A DNA stretch of 64,000 bases from Paraburkholderia phenoliruptrix (GCF_019511605.1 NZ_JAEUAV010000017.1:62001-126000); one strand, 5' to 3'; shown: positions 1 through 8,913, numbered from the stretch's first letter. Program-made: numbers and translations. Notes: generated by a model not told the origin, from the letters alone.

Positions 1-378
1 TCGTCCAGCGACTTTTTCGTGGGCATGTACGAGACCGCGCTGGAACCGGACGAACTGATCGTGGGCGTGGAATTCCCGGTTCCCGAGCGAGCCGCGTACG
101 AAAAATTCAGGAACCCCGCGTCGCATTTCGCGCTCGTCGGCGTGTTCGTTGCGAAGTTCGCGAGCGGCGTGCGCGTTGCGGTGACAGGCGCGGCGGCCTC
201 CGTGTTCCGTGTGCCCGAACTGGAAAGCGCGCTGTCGGCCAATTTCACGCCCGAGGCCGCGCGCGCGGTCAACCTCGCCGGCGCGAACCTGAACGACGAC
301 ATGCACGCGAGCGCTGAATATCGCGCGCATCTCATTCCGGTACTCGCTGCGCGCGCGGTGGCAAAAGCAAATAGTTAG
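1..378 (+). CDS. C-terminal part of FAD-binding subunit of a xanthine/CO dehydrogenase-family oxidoreductase (partial, 5' end off window)
   Basis: The frame is open from the first base and stops at 376-378, giving the last 125 residues. The segment matches the end of the medium (CoxM/CutM-like) flavoprotein subunit: a stretch around ELIVGVEFPVP followed by the C-terminal domain with VAVTGAAASVFRVPELE. In this family the subunit binds FAD and passes electrons between the Fe-S subunit and an acceptor. The four genes downstream are the accessory set usually found with such hydroxylases. The true substrate (CO, purine, aldehyde, nicotinate and so on) cannot be told, because the molybdenum subunit lies outside the window. 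Confidence 0.8.
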   Translation, partial: SSSDFFVGMYETALEPDELIVGVEFPVPERAAYEKFRNPASHFALVGVFVAKFASGVRVAVTGAAASVFRVPELESALSANFTPEAARAVNLAGANLNDDMHASAEYRAHLIPVLAARAVAKANS

Positions 379-472
379 CCATCCTCCGTATAGGCAGCCG
401 ACGCGGGCCTGCTCGCTCGCGCCGGCTGCGGCCGCTCAAGCGCGCCGATGGTCGCGCAGATTCAGGAACGCC

Positions 473-1360
473 ATGCACCCCGCTTCAATCGACGACACCC
501 TCACGCAACTCGCCGCACAAAACTATTTCGCGAGCCGAGAACTGGCGACGGCGTTGTATCTCGCGCTGCGCATGGAGCGTCCGCTGTTCGTCGAAGGAGA
601 GCCGGGCGTCGGCAAGACCGAGCTTGCCAAGGCAGCGGCGGGCATGCTCGGCACGTCGATGCTGCGGCTGCAATGCTACGAAGGACTCGACACCGCGAGC
701 GCGCTCTACGAGTGGGACTACCCGCGGCAGATCATGGCCTTGCGTCTTGCCGAAGCGGCGGGCGAGCGGCCCGACAACGACACCTTGTATCGCGGCGAAT
801 TTCTGCTCAAGCGCCCGCTGCTGCAAGCCCTGTTGCCCGACGAAAATCATCCTGGCGCGCGGCGCGTGCTGCTGATCGACGAAATCGACCGCGCCGACGA
901 GCCGTTCGAAGCCTTCCTCCTCGAACTGCTGTCCGACTTCCAGGTGTCGATTCCCGAGTACGGCACCGTGCGCGCGGCACAGCCACCGCTCGTGGTCATG
1001 ACCTCGAACCGCACGCGCGAGGTGCACGACGCGTTGAAGCGCCGCTGCCTGTATCAATGGATCGGCTACCCGGATCGCGAGCGCGAACTGCAGATCGTGG
1101 CCGCGCGCGCGCCGCAAACGTCGGCGCAATTGCAGCGGCGCGCGGTCGACTTCGTGCACCGGCTGCGCGGCATCGATCTGTTCAAGGCGCCGGGCATTGC
1201 GGAAACGATCGACTGGTGCCGCGCGCTCGAGGCGCTCTCGGTGACGGAGCTCGATCCGCAGTCGGTGCAGAACACGCTTGGCGTGCTGCTGAAATACCAG
1301 GACGACCTCGCGCGTGTCGACGCGGCGCAAATCGCGCAGTGTCTCGCCGCGCCGGAATAG
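473..1360 (+). CDS. MoxR-family AAA+ ATPase (CoxD-like)
   Basis: A 295-residue protein with Walker A GEPGVGKT at residues 42-49 and Walker B LLIDEID at 133-139, the layout of MoxR ATPases. In cox-type clusters CoxD works with a VWA partner to mature the active site of the molybdenum hydroxylase as a chaperone. The VWA partner starts 5 bp downstream. It lies 94 bp after the flavoprotein subunit, so it probably belongs to the same transcript. The open frame at 448 that runs through this gene is in another phase and belongs to the next gene. The family call is secure; the client enzyme is inferred. Confidence 0.9.
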   Translation: MHPASIDDTLTQLAAQNYFASRELATALYLALRMERPLFVEGEPGVGKTELAKAAAGMLGTSMLRLQCYEGLDTASALYEWDYPRQIMALRLAEAAGERPDNDTLYRGEFLLKRPLLQALLPDENHPGARRVLLIDEIDRADEPFEAFLLELLSDFQVSIPEYGTVRAAQPPLVVMTSNRTREVHDALKRRCLYQWIGYPDRERELQIVAARAPQTSAQLQRRAVDFVHRLRGIDLFKAPGIAETIDWCRALEALSVTELDPQSVQNTLGVLLKYQDDLARVDAAQIAQCLAAPE

Positions 1361-1365
1361 CGAGC

Positions 1366-2685
1366 ATGACGACGCCCACTCGCGCTGACAACCCCGACCA
1401 CGGCGACGCTCCGCCCGCGCAGCGCCGACCGGACGCCGGGCAGCGGCTCGCAGCATCGCCGGAAAACGGCACGCCTACGCTTGCGCGCAACGTCGTGCAT
1501 TTCGTGCGCGTGCTGCGCGGCGCGGGTCTGCCCATGTCGCCCGCGCATGCCGTCGACGCGCTCGCCGCCCTCCACTACATCGACCTCGCGCGCCGCGACG
1601 ACGTGCGTGCCGCGCTCGCGGCAACGCTGGTTTCGGCGCCCGACGAACGCGAACTCTTCGACGCGGCGTTCGAACTCTTCTGGCGTGATCCGGATTGGGA
1701 AGGCAAGCTGCGGGCGCTGCTCCTGCCGAAAGTCCGCGACGGCCTGCCGCCGCCCAAACGGAACAACCGTCTCGCCGACGCGCTCGCGGTGCGCGCGCCG
1801 CCCTCCCCGCACATGCAAGAACCGCAGGAAACCGAGCAGCAGGAACTGCGCGCGCACCTCACGTTCAGTGCGGAAGAACGGTTGCGTCACCGCGATTTCG
1901 ACACCCTTTCCGCCGACGAATGGCGCACGCTGCGTCATCTGATCCGCGCTCAGCGTCTGCCGCTCGCGAAGGAGCCGACGCGCCGCCTGAAGGCGGCATC
2001 GCACGGCACGCATGCTGACTTGCGCGCGAGCGCGCGGCAGGCGGTGCGCGCGGGCGGCGACTGGACCGTCTGGAAATATCGCGCCGTGGTGGAGCGCAAG
2101 CCGCCGCTCGTGTTGTTGCTCGACATTTCCGGCTCGATGAGCAGTTATTCGCGCGCGGTACTGTACTTCTGTCATGCGCTGGTTCACTCGCGTGAACGTC
2201 TGCAGGTTTTTCTGTTCGGCACGCGCCTTACCAATGCCACGCGCTGGCTGCGCGAGCGCGATCCCGACGTGGCGATTGCCGCGCTCACCGAACAGGTTCT
2301 CGACTGGTCCGGCGGCACGCGTATCGGCGCGACGCTCGCCGAGTTCAACCGACGCTGGGCACGGCGCGTCCTGGCCGGGCGCGCGACCGTGCTTCTCGTG
2401 ACCGATGGCCTCGATCACGAAGCGATCGACGTGCTCGACACCGAAATGGCCCGCTTGCGGCGCTTCGCACATCGAATCGTTTGGCTCAATCCGTTGCTGC
2501 GTTTCAGCGGCTTTTCACCGAAGGCGCGCGGCGTACAGGCGATCCTGCCGTATGTCGACGCGCATCGCCCGGTTCATAATCTGGAGACACTGGCCGCGTT
2601 CGGCCGCGACTTCGCGCAACTCGCGCGCGCGCCGCGTCCGGGCGTGCCTGCCATGCCAACTGCAGGAGCCCGTTCATGGAACTGA
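1366..2685 (+). CDS. VWA domain-containing CoxE-like protein
   Basis: A 439-residue protein starting at the ATG 5 bp after the MoxR gene. The C-terminal half is a von Willebrand factor A domain with the metal-ion site LLLDISGSMS at about residue 252-261, and later SGGTRIG and TDGLDHE, as in CoxE proteins. The N-terminal part is Ala/Arg/Pro-rich. MoxR/CoxE pairs act as ATP-driven insertion chaperones, in CO dehydrogenase for the Mo-S-Cu centre. The open frame extends upstream to 448, but that part overlaps the MoxR gene out of phase and is not coding. The stop overlaps the next start by 10 bp, which suggests translational coupling. Confidence 0.88.
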   Translation: MTTPTRADNPDHGDAPPAQRRPDAGQRLAASPENGTPTLARNVVHFVRVLRGAGLPMSPAHAVDALAALHYIDLARRDDVRAALAATLVSAPDERELFDAAFELFWRDPDWEGKLRALLLPKVRDGLPPPKRNNRLADALAVRAPPSPHMQEPQETEQQELRAHLTFSAEERLRHRDFDTLSADEWRTLRHLIRAQRLPLAKEPTRRLKAASHGTHADLRASARQAVRAGGDWTVWKYRAVVERKPPLVLLLDISGSMSSYSRAVLYFCHALVHSRERLQVFLFGTRLTNATRWLRERDPDVAIAALTEQVLDWSGGTRIGATLAEFNRRWARRVLAGRATVLLVTDGLDHEAIDVLDTEMARLRRFAHRIVWLNPLLRFSGFSPKARGVQAILPYVDAHRPVHNLETLAAFGRDFAQLARAPRPGVPAMPTAGARSWN

Positions 2686-3296
2686 CCGAAACTCATACGC
2701 TGCCGGTTTCGCAACAGCGCACGTGGGAAGCGCTGAACGATACGGAGATTTTGCGCGCCTGTATTCCGGGTTGCGAAAGCATCGACCCGGATGGTGAGAA
2801 CGCGTATCTGGTGGTGCTCAGCGCCGCGGTCGGCCCGGTCAAGGCGCGCTTCAAGGGGCGCATGCAGCTCACGGATATCGACGCACCCAACGCGTACAAC
2901 ATCGTATTCGAAGGCCAGGGTGGCGCGGCCGGCTTCGCCAAAGGCAACGCGCGCGTCACGCTCGAAGCGGACGGCGACGCGTCGACAAAGCTCAGCTATA
3001 CGGCGAGCGCGCAGGTCGGCGGCAAGCTCGCGCAAATCGGCTCGCGGCTCGTCGACGGTGCGGCGCGCAAGATCGCCGGCGAATTCTTCAAGCGCTTCGG
3101 CGCGCAGTTCGGCGCAAGTGACGGTGCCGACGCCGCCCGTGCCGGCGATGCGGACGACGCGGCGGATGGCGGCGGCACTGCAGCCGACGGCGCGGCGGGG
3201 CACAATACTGCATCGACTGAGGCCGCGGACAACGAGTCCGGCGGCGATGCAACGAAAAGGAAGAAATCATGGACAGCGTGGATCTCGAAGTCCTGA
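2676..3296 (+). CDS. CoxG-like SRPBCC family protein (CO dehydrogenase subunit G family)
   Basis: A 206-residue protein whose first ~150 residues match the CoxG/START-like fold: MELTETHTLPVSQQRTWEAL, then CIPGCESI and FKGRMQLTDID. The tail from ~150 is an Ala/Asp/Gly-rich, probably disordered linker. CoxG proteins are thought to recruit or tether the hydroxylase to the membrane or quinone pool. The start overlaps the VWA gene by 10 bp, and the end overlaps the XdhC gene by 28 bp. Family call from sequence; role inferred from cox literature. Confidence 0.88.
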   Translation: MELTETHTLPVSQQRTWEALNDTEILRACIPGCESIDPDGENAYLVVLSAAVGPVKARFKGRMQLTDIDAPNAYNIVFEGQGGAAGFAKGNARVTLEADGDASTKLSYTASAQVGGKLAQIGSRLVDGAARKIAGEFFKRFGAQFGASDGADAARAGDADDAADGGGTAADGAAGHNTASTEAADNESGGDATKRKKSWTAWISKS

Positions 3297-4294
3297 AGTC
3301 CAGCGCACGTTGGCTTGAGGAAGGACATCGCGCGCTGCTGGTAACGGTGGTCAAGACATGGGGGTCGTCGCCGCGGCCCGAGGGCGCGATGCTCGTCGTG
3401 CGCGACGACGGGCTCGTGGTCGGCTCCGTTTCGGGCGGCTGCATCGAAGACGATCTGATCGATCGCGTGCGCCAGCAGGGCATCGAGCAGACGCGGCCCG
3501 AGGCGGTCAAGTACGGCATTACCGCGGAAGAAGCGCATCGCTTCGGACTGCCTTGCGGCGGCACCATTCAACTGGTGCTCGAACCGTTGACGCTGCAAAG
3601 CGGCATCGCGGAACTCTGCGCTGCGGTGGAAGAAGGACGGCTGGTTGCGCGCGAACTCGACATGACAACGGGGGTGGCGCGGCTCGACAAGGCGCTTGCC
3701 ACCGACGGCGTGCATTTCGACGGCCAACGCCTCCTGACGATTCACGGCCCGCGTTACCGGATGCTCGTGATCGGCGCGGGACAGTTGTCGCGCTATTTGT
3801 GCAACATTGCCGTGGGACTGGACTATCAGGTCACCGTGTGCGATCCACGCGAGGAGTACACGGAAGAGTGGAGCATTCCCGGCACGAAAATCGTGCGAAC
3901 CATGCCGGACGACACCGTGCTCGACATGAAGCTCGACGAACGCTGCGCGGTAATTGCCCTGACGCACGACCCGAAGCTCGACGACCTCGCGTTGATGGAA
4001 GCGCTCAAGACACCGGCGTTCTATGTCGGCGCATTGGGCTCGCGGCGCAATAACCAGGCGCGTCGCGAGCGGCTCAAGGAGTTCGACTTGAGCGAAACGG
4101 AGCTGGCCCGTTTGCATGGACCGGTAGGCATTTATATCGGCAGCCGCACGCCGCCGGAAATTGCCGTGTCGATTCTCGCCGAAGTGACGGCGGCCAAAAA
4201 CGGCGTTTCGCTGCCTACGCTAATTCAGGTGGAAGGCGCAAAGGCCGCGCGGGAAATTGCCGCCTCGGCGGGCGGCGCGGCCTGCAGCGCCTAG
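3269..4294 (+). CDS. XdhC/CoxI family molybdenum cofactor insertion/sulfuration protein
   Basis: A 341-residue protein with the N-terminal XdhC signature (TVVKTWGSSPRPEGAMLVV, GSVSGGCIEDDL) and a C-terminal Rossmann-like domain (LVIGAGQLSRYL at about residue 166; IGSRTPPEIAVSI near 285). XdhC binds molybdenum cofactor, promotes its sulfuration and inserts it into xanthine dehydrogenase-type enzymes, so this is the maturation factor for the hydroxylase whose FAD subunit opens the window. The start at 3269 lies inside the end of the coxG-like gene, which points to coupled translation. It is the last gene of the operon; no clear terminator follows, only a repeat tract. Confidence 0.9.
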   Translation: MDSVDLEVLKSSARWLEEGHRALLVTVVKTWGSSPRPEGAMLVVRDDGLVVGSVSGGCIEDDLIDRVRQQGIEQTRPEAVKYGITAEEAHRFGLPCGGTIQLVLEPLTLQSGIAELCAAVEEGRLVARELDMTTGVARLDKALATDGVHFDGQRLLTIHGPRYRMLVIGAGQLSRYLCNIAVGLDYQVTVCDPREEYTEEWSIPGTKIVRTMPDDTVLDMKLDERCAVIALTHDPKLDDLALMEALKTPAFYVGALGSRRNNQARRERLKEFDLSETELARLHGPVGIYIGSRTPPEIAVSILAEVTAAKNGVSLPTLIQVEGAKAAREIAASAGGAACSA

Positions 4295-4327
4295 CAGGCG
4301 CGAGAGTCAGGCGACGCGCTCGGCAAC

Positions 4328-4398
4328 GCGCGGTTGCCTGCGCGGTTGCCTAGGCAGTTGCTGCGCGATTGCCTGGGCGGTTGGCAGCGCAGTTGCAA
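4328..4398. repeat. Degenerate 12-bp tandem repeat, six units
   Basis: Two perfect copies of GCGCGGTTGCCT (4328-4339, 4340-4351) are followed by AGGCAGTTGCT (11 bp), GCGCGATTGCCT (4363-4374), GGGCGGTTGGCA (4375-4386) and GCGCAGTTGCAA (4387-4398). The core GGTTGCC recurs at 12-bp steps. The tract lies between two convergent genes (xdhC-like and the PepSY gene) and is not part of a convincing CDS. Confidence 0.75.
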
Positions 4399-4443
4399 CC
4401 TTGTGTTCAGCTTCCCCGTGAAGGCCACGCGCGAAACTTGCGC

Positions 4444-5184
4444 TCACATCAAACCGCACACCACGGCGGCGACAATCGATCCGCCCACCAGTACGACGCC
4501 CACCACGCGGCGCTTGTTCAGTTCGGTCCACAACAGCACGCCTGTCAGCGAGAGCAGGATCAGCGAGCCGGCAATCGTGTCCACCAGCAGCATCCAGCCG
4601 ATGCTCAGGCCCGTGCCCTTGTGGAGGTTTGTCATCGTCGCGAGAAAGGTGTTTTGCGTGCGTTTCACCGCGACAAAACCGTTGCCGACCCAGTACTCGG
4701 CCTGCACGTTCTGCGTGGGCGCGGCGAACGCAACTTGCCAGAACTCCGGCTGAATCGTGCTGCGATCGCCCCATGCCACCGGATGCGCCGCCTCGCGTTT
4801 CATTCTGCCTGGCTTGCCATCGATTTTCAGCTCGCTCTTGAGCCACTTCGCCATGTCCATCGGCGAATGAAAAGGCTTATCGGGCACGGCCATCTGCAAT
4901 TCTTCGACTTGCGGCTGGCCCGTCGACACCTTCATAGGGCCCGCGCGATGGTTCAGCAAAAAGCCGGTCGCGCCGAACATGAGTCCAAGCACCGCGCCCC
5001 ACAGGCCAACCCAACCGTGCACCTTGCGCAGCCACTTGATGAAGTTCGCGCGCCGCGAACGCTGACGACGCGCCGCCTGCTCGGCGCCGTCCATCAGATG
5101 ACGGCCAGGCGGCTCGTCATGGGCGACATAGCGTGAGGCGCCGTTGGCAGCGGGTTTCATATCGATTGAATCGGGCGCGTTCAC
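4444..5184 (-). CDS. PepSY-associated transmembrane protein
   Basis: About 246 residues from the GTG at 5184, or 238 from the ATG at 5160. The GTG has GGAG five bases upstream and the ATG has no good ribosome site, so I chose GTG with modest confidence. The protein has WLRKVHGWVGLWGAVLGLMFGATGFLLNH, a first membrane helix typical of PepSY_TM proteins, a periplasmic middle with a PepSY-like region, and a C-terminal helical hairpin (LLVDTIAGSLILLSLTGVLLW; VVGVVLVGGSIVAAVV). Such proteins often sit with ferric-siderophore uptake genes and are linked to periplasmic iron reduction. No receptor gene is present here, but a Fur-box-like sequence lies 193 bp upstream. Confidence 0.82.
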   Translation of the reverse strand: MNAPDSIDMKPAANGASRYVAHDEPPGRHLMDGAEQAARRQRSRRANFIKWLRKVHGWVGLWGAVLGLMFGATGFLLNHRAGPMKVSTGQPQVEELQMAVPDKPFHSPMDMAKWLKSELKIDGKPGRMKREAAHPVAWGDRSTIQPEFWQVAFAAPTQNVQAEYWVGNGFVAVKRTQNTFLATMTNLHKGTGLSIGWMLLVDTIAGSLILLSLTGVLLWTELNKRRVVGVVLVGGSIVAAVVCGLM

Positions 5185-5376
5185 ATATGCTCCGGTGCTG
5201 CAGGTTAAAACCGCCGCCGCGCGCGCGGACATGCAGCGCGCGCAAACCGGCAGCGAGGAATTCACAAGGGAGAGCGGACGACTCCGGCTTGCGGCGCGGA
5301 GCCGTCCCGTTGACGGGCTGGCTGACAGTCACAGAGGAGGAGAAATGTGACAGGAAGCTGGCGACGCCCTTCAATT

Positions 5377-5395
5377 GAGAATGGCTATCATTACA
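5377..5395 (-). promoter_or_regulatory. Possible Fur box upstream of the PepSY membrane protein
   Basis: The sequence GAGAATGGCTATCATTACA matches the classical 19-bp Fur consensus GATAATGATAATCATTATC at 13 positions, including the ATCATTA arm. It lies in the 416-bp non-coding stretch between the PepSY gene and srkA. I see no other gene in that stretch. Placement would suit iron repression of the PepSY gene, but binding is not shown. Confidence 0.45.
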
Positions 5396-5600
5396 CAATT
5401 GGCGCGTTTGCTCAATCGCGGCGTGACGGGCGTGTCGCTTCGGCGCTTCGGGATGTTTGGCGGCGCGGTTACAGAACGATGGGCGCGTGAGGCTTGCGCC
5501 CGGCGGATAGGATGCGCGATCAGCGCGTCAGCCATCCACGCGCACGCCCGCGCAGGCTACCGTGCGCCTATGCGCAATCGCGCGCGCCTGCCGACGCTTG

Positions 5601-6626
5601 CTAGACCGGCCACAGCGGCCCCTCCTGCATCGCACCCAACTGCTCGCGCATTTCGAGAATGCGGTCTTCCCAGTACCGCTGCGTGTTAAACCAGGGAAAC
5701 GCCGCCGGGAACGCAGGATCGTCCCAGCGACGCGCGAGCCACGCCTGGTAGTGAATCAGGCGCAGCGTGCGCAACGCTTCGACCAGATGCAGCTCGCGCG
5801 GCTCGAAGTCGCAGAAGTCCTCGTAGCCCGCGAGCAGATCGGCGAGCGCACGCGACGCCTCGGCGGGCTCGCCCGGCAGCAGCAGCCACAAATCCTGCAC
5901 GGCCGGGCCCATGCGGCTGTCGTCGAAGTCCACGAAATGCGGCCCCGCGTCGGTCCACAGCACATTGCTCGGATGACAGTCGCCGTGCATGCGCAGCGTG
6001 CGGATCTCGCCCGCGCGCTCAAAGGCACGCTCGACGCCTTCCAGCGCCAGATTGACGACGGTCTGCCAGGCGTCGCGCACGTCATCGGGAATGAAGCTGT
6101 GCGCAAGCAGGAAATCGCGCGGCTCGTAGCCGAACGTTTGAATGTCGAGCGCGGGGCGCTCCGTGTAGTGCTGCGTCTGCCCGACCGCATGAATCCGGCC
6201 GATAAAACGGCCCAGCCACTCGAGCGTATCGCGACGGTCGAGGTCCGGCGCGCGTCCGCCACGGCGCTCGAAAATCGAAAAACGGAAGCCCTCGAACGTA
6301 TGCAGCGTGCGGCCTTCGAAGACGCGTGCCGGCACGGCGGGAATTTCCCGCGCAGCCAGCTCGGCGACGAACGCATGCTCTTCCAGAATGGCGGCGTCGC
6401 TCCAACGCTCGGGACGATAGAACTTGGCGACCACCGGCGGCCCGTCTTCCACGCCCACCTGATAAACGCGGTTTTCGTAGCTGTTGAGCGGCAGCATGCG
6501 CCCGTCGGTGCGCACGCCGACCGTGGCGAGCACGCTGTCGAGTGCATCGAGCACGAGCTCCGGCTGGAGCCGGGCGAAAGGCACGGTGCGCGCGGCGCCG
6601 TCCTGTGGATCGAGAATGTCGTTCAT
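5601..6626 (-). CDS. srkA: Stress response kinase A (YihE/RdoA family Ser/Thr kinase)
   Basis: A 341-residue protein, close to the 328 of E. coli SrkA. It has the APH/choline-kinase-like fold: an N-lobe around LPLNSYENRVYQVG (47-58) with VVAKFYRPERW supplying the ATP-binding lysine, the catalytic loop HGDCHPSN at 214-221 and the metal-binding VDFDDSRMGP at 232-241. SrkA is a cytosolic kinase that protects against envelope and oxidative stress in E. coli. It appears to be a single-gene unit here, with 100 bp to the next upstream gene on the same strand. Start chosen at the family-typical MNDILD. Confidence 0.9.
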   Translation of the reverse strand: MNDILDPQDGAARTVPFARLQPELVLDALDSVLATVGVRTDGRMLPLNSYENRVYQVGVEDGPPVVAKFYRPERWSDAAILEEHAFVAELAAREIPAVPARVFEGRTLHTFEGFRFSIFERRGGRAPDLDRRDTLEWLGRFIGRIHAVGQTQHYTERPALDIQTFGYEPRDFLLAHSFIPDDVRDAWQTVVNLALEGVERAFERAGEIRTLRMHGDCHPSNVLWTDAGPHFVDFDDSRMGPAVQDLWLLLPGEPAEASRALADLLAGYEDFCDFEPRELHLVEALRTLRLIHYQAWLARRWDDPAFPAAFPWFNTQRYWEDRILEMREQLGAMQEGPLWPV

Positions 6627-6726
6627 GCCCGCATTGTGCGCCGCGCGGCCGTCAAAGACGAGTGTCGCGCGATTTGCGGCGCGCGTCTGCGAGGTGAAAC
6701 GGCAGACGCGCGATACCGCGACCGCG

Positions 6727-6939
6727 TTAATGCATCTGCGCGCTCGACGGACGCACCAGTTCGCCGGTGTCGATCAGGTCTTCGAGGAAAAAGGGTTCGG
6801 TGTTCAGTTGCGGCGAAGCGCCGGGCTCGCCGGCATACCACGCCACCATGGCCATGTCGCCGAGAATGCGCATGACGATTCCGCGCGCGCCTTGTGGCAC
6901 GGCGATATGCACCGATCGGACAATGGAACCGATTTGCAT
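6727..6939 (-). CDS. Small conserved protein of unknown function, 70 aa
   Basis: The start is the ATG at 6939, with GGGGAA six bases upstream. The protein opens MQIGSIVRSVHIAVPQGARG and ends LVRPSSAQMH. The balanced composition, clean ribosome site and GC-rich third positions support a real gene. It looks like a small soluble beta-rich protein, with a short conserved-looking core GIVMRILGDMAMVAWYAGEP; I recognise no domain. The frame stays open upstream to 7254, but that extension lacks a ribosome site and I do not count it as coding. Function unknown. Confidence 0.65.
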   Translation of the reverse strand: MQIGSIVRSVHIAVPQGARGIVMRILGDMAMVAWYAGEPGASPQLNTEPFFLEDLIDTGELVRPSSAQMH

Positions 6940-7399
6940 GATGTTTCCCCGTTCTCCCATAGCCGGCTTTATGGATTCTTGCCGGTCAAGGTGATGATAA
7001 AAGCGCCGCTTCGCCGGTAACGTTGCGTACGCACCCAAACTGCTGCGCGTGAATACGCGTGAGAGCTTCGAGTCATTGTTCCCGTTTTGCGGGGCCCTTG
7101 ATAGCGGGAACTCAGGGCGTTTCACCCGTCGTTTCCGCGGATTCGTCGCGGCGCGCGGCGTCGCGACGAGACCATCATAAACCCTGCCGGGCGCAGACAT
7201 CAAAAACGGTGCGCTTGCGCACCACTCGCGTGTTTTCGCACACCGCCGCGCCATTTTCAGCGTATCCTTAACTGCTTTGCAGGCGCGGCGTCTGGCGAAT
7301 ATCCGTCATGACGATACCGGACGGATACTGTGAAGTGCTCTGACTTCGCGGCCGTTTTGCGCTCTGTCTTTTCCGCATTTGGTCCTGGTTCTTTCTGTC
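6940..7399. other. Intergenic stretch, no gene seen
   Basis: This 460-bp gap separates the divergent small protein (minus) and the MFS transporter (plus), so it must carry both promoters. I see no convincing paired -35/-10 elements, RNA gene or strong hairpin. Short open frames on both strands have no ribosome site. Confidence 0.5.
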
Positions 7400-8611
7400 G
7401 TGCCCAACGCATCCGATACGCCTTATCTTGAACGCGGCACCCGCGCCTACTGGCGCGCCAGCATCGCCCTGCTGTTTGCGGGCTACGCCACGTTTTCATT
7501 GCTGTATTGCGTGCAGCCGCTGTTGCCGTCGTTTTCGTCGGCGTTCAACGTGACGCCTGCGCAAAGCAGCCTCACCGTCTCGCTTTCGACGGCGGCGCTC
7601 GCGTTCTCCATCTTCACGGCGGGCTTCGTCTCCGAAGGCTGGAGCCGTCACAAGCTGATGACGATGTCGTTGACCGTTTCGGCGCTGTTGACCATCGGCG
7701 TGTCGATTGCGCCGCAGTGGCATCAACTGCTCGTGTTGCGCGCGCTCGAAGGTCTTGCGCTCGGCGGCGTGCCGGCTGTCGCCATGGCCTATCTCGCTGA
7801 GGAAGTGCACCCCGACGGTCTCGGCCTCGCGATGGGTTTGTATGTCGGCGGCACCGCCATCGGCGGAATGGCGGGGCGCGTGATCACCGGCGTGGTCGCC
7901 GATCTGTTCTCGTGGCGCGTCGCGATCGGCACGATCGGCGTGCTCGGCCTTCTGTCGATGCTCGCGTTTCGCGCGCTGCTGCCGCCGTCGCGCCATTTCG
8001 TGCCGCGGCGCGGACTCGGCTTCACGCATCACCGCAGCGCGCTGTTGCGCCAGTTCACACGGCCGGGCTTGCCCTTGCTGTTCCTGCTCGGCTTCGTGCT
8101 GATGGGCAGCTTCGTCACGCTGTACAACTACATCGGCTACCGGCTGCTCGCGCCGCCGTACCGCCTGAGTCAGACGGAGATAGGCGCGATCTTCGTGGTG
8201 TATCTGACGGGCGTGGTCGCGTCGCCGTGGTCAGGCCGCATGGCCGACACGTTCGGGCGCGCCCGCGTACTCGCGGCGAGCTTGCTGCTGATGGGCGCGG
8301 GGCTCGCGCTCACCACATTCACCGCGCTTGCGGCGATTGTCGGCGGCATTGCGTGCGTGACGTTCGGGTTCTTTGCCGGACACGCGGTGGCAAGCGGCTG
8401 GGTCGGGCGTCTTGCGAAAGAGGCGAAGGGCCAGGCAGCCGCGCTCTACCTGCTTGCGTACTACATCGGCTCCAGCGTGGTCGGCTCATATGGCGGCCAC
8501 ATGTGGGCTGGTTTTGGATGGAGCGGCGTCGCCGCACTCGTTGCCGCGCTGCTCGTCATCGGCATGCTGGCGGCGCTCAGACTCGGCCGGCTAGACCCGG
8601 CTCACGGTTGA
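7400..8611 (+). CDS. Major facilitator superfamily transporter (YnfM/arabinose-efflux-like exporter)
   Basis: About 403 residues from GTG 7400 (an upstream TTG at 7379 is possible; neither has a clear ribosome site). Twelve hydrophobic segments are visible. The N-half has LLFAGYATFSLLYCVQPLLP and the loop GFVSEGWSRHKL, a variant of the MFS motif A between TM2 and TM3. A second motif A-like loop, GRMADTFGRARV, sits between TM8 and TM9. The pattern fits the YnfM-type drug/sugar exporter family. Substrate unknown. It stands alone, and the next gene follows after 302 bp. Confidence 0.82.
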   Translation: MPNASDTPYLERGTRAYWRASIALLFAGYATFSLLYCVQPLLPSFSSAFNVTPAQSSLTVSLSTAALAFSIFTAGFVSEGWSRHKLMTMSLTVSALLTIGVSIAPQWHQLLVLRALEGLALGGVPAVAMAYLAEEVHPDGLGLAMGLYVGGTAIGGMAGRVITGVVADLFSWRVAIGTIGVLGLLSMLAFRALLPPSRHFVPRRGLGFTHHRSALLRQFTRPGLPLLFLLGFVLMGSFVTLYNYIGYRLLAPPYRLSQTEIGAIFVVYLTGVVASPWSGRMADTFGRARVLAASLLLMGAGLALTTFTALAAIVGGIACVTFGFFAGHAVASGWVGRLAKEAKGQAAALYLLAYYIGSSVVGSYGGHMWAGFGWSGVAALVAALLVIGMLAALRLGRLDPAHG

Positions 8612-8913
8612 GCCGAACGCGCGGCGGCTGCGGCCGGACAGCGAGTGCCCCGGCGATTCGCGGCGCATCGAAAATCGATAAAAAGTAAGGGCTGCGTAAG
8701 CAAACGCTTCATTTTTTCGGCGCCTTTTTGCTGCGCCGCCATAACCGTTGCAAGCCTTGCGGGCGTTGAGTTCAGCGGTTTGCGAAGCGGCGTGAGCGGG
8801 CTTCGGCACACGGCTACGGCGCTTCTGGCGTCACCTATACTCGAATCGGGCGTCGGCAGCGCACAGCTCAATCAGAGTCGCTGCTTTCGCCGTCAAAATA
8901 AATGGAGACGAGT
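8612..8913. other. Intergenic stretch with only a -10-like element
   Basis: This 302-bp gap lies between the MFS gene and the 61-aa membrane protein. A TATACT at 8836-8841 could be the -10 for the small gene, but no -35 is clear. I see no gene or terminator hairpin here. Confidence 0.4.
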
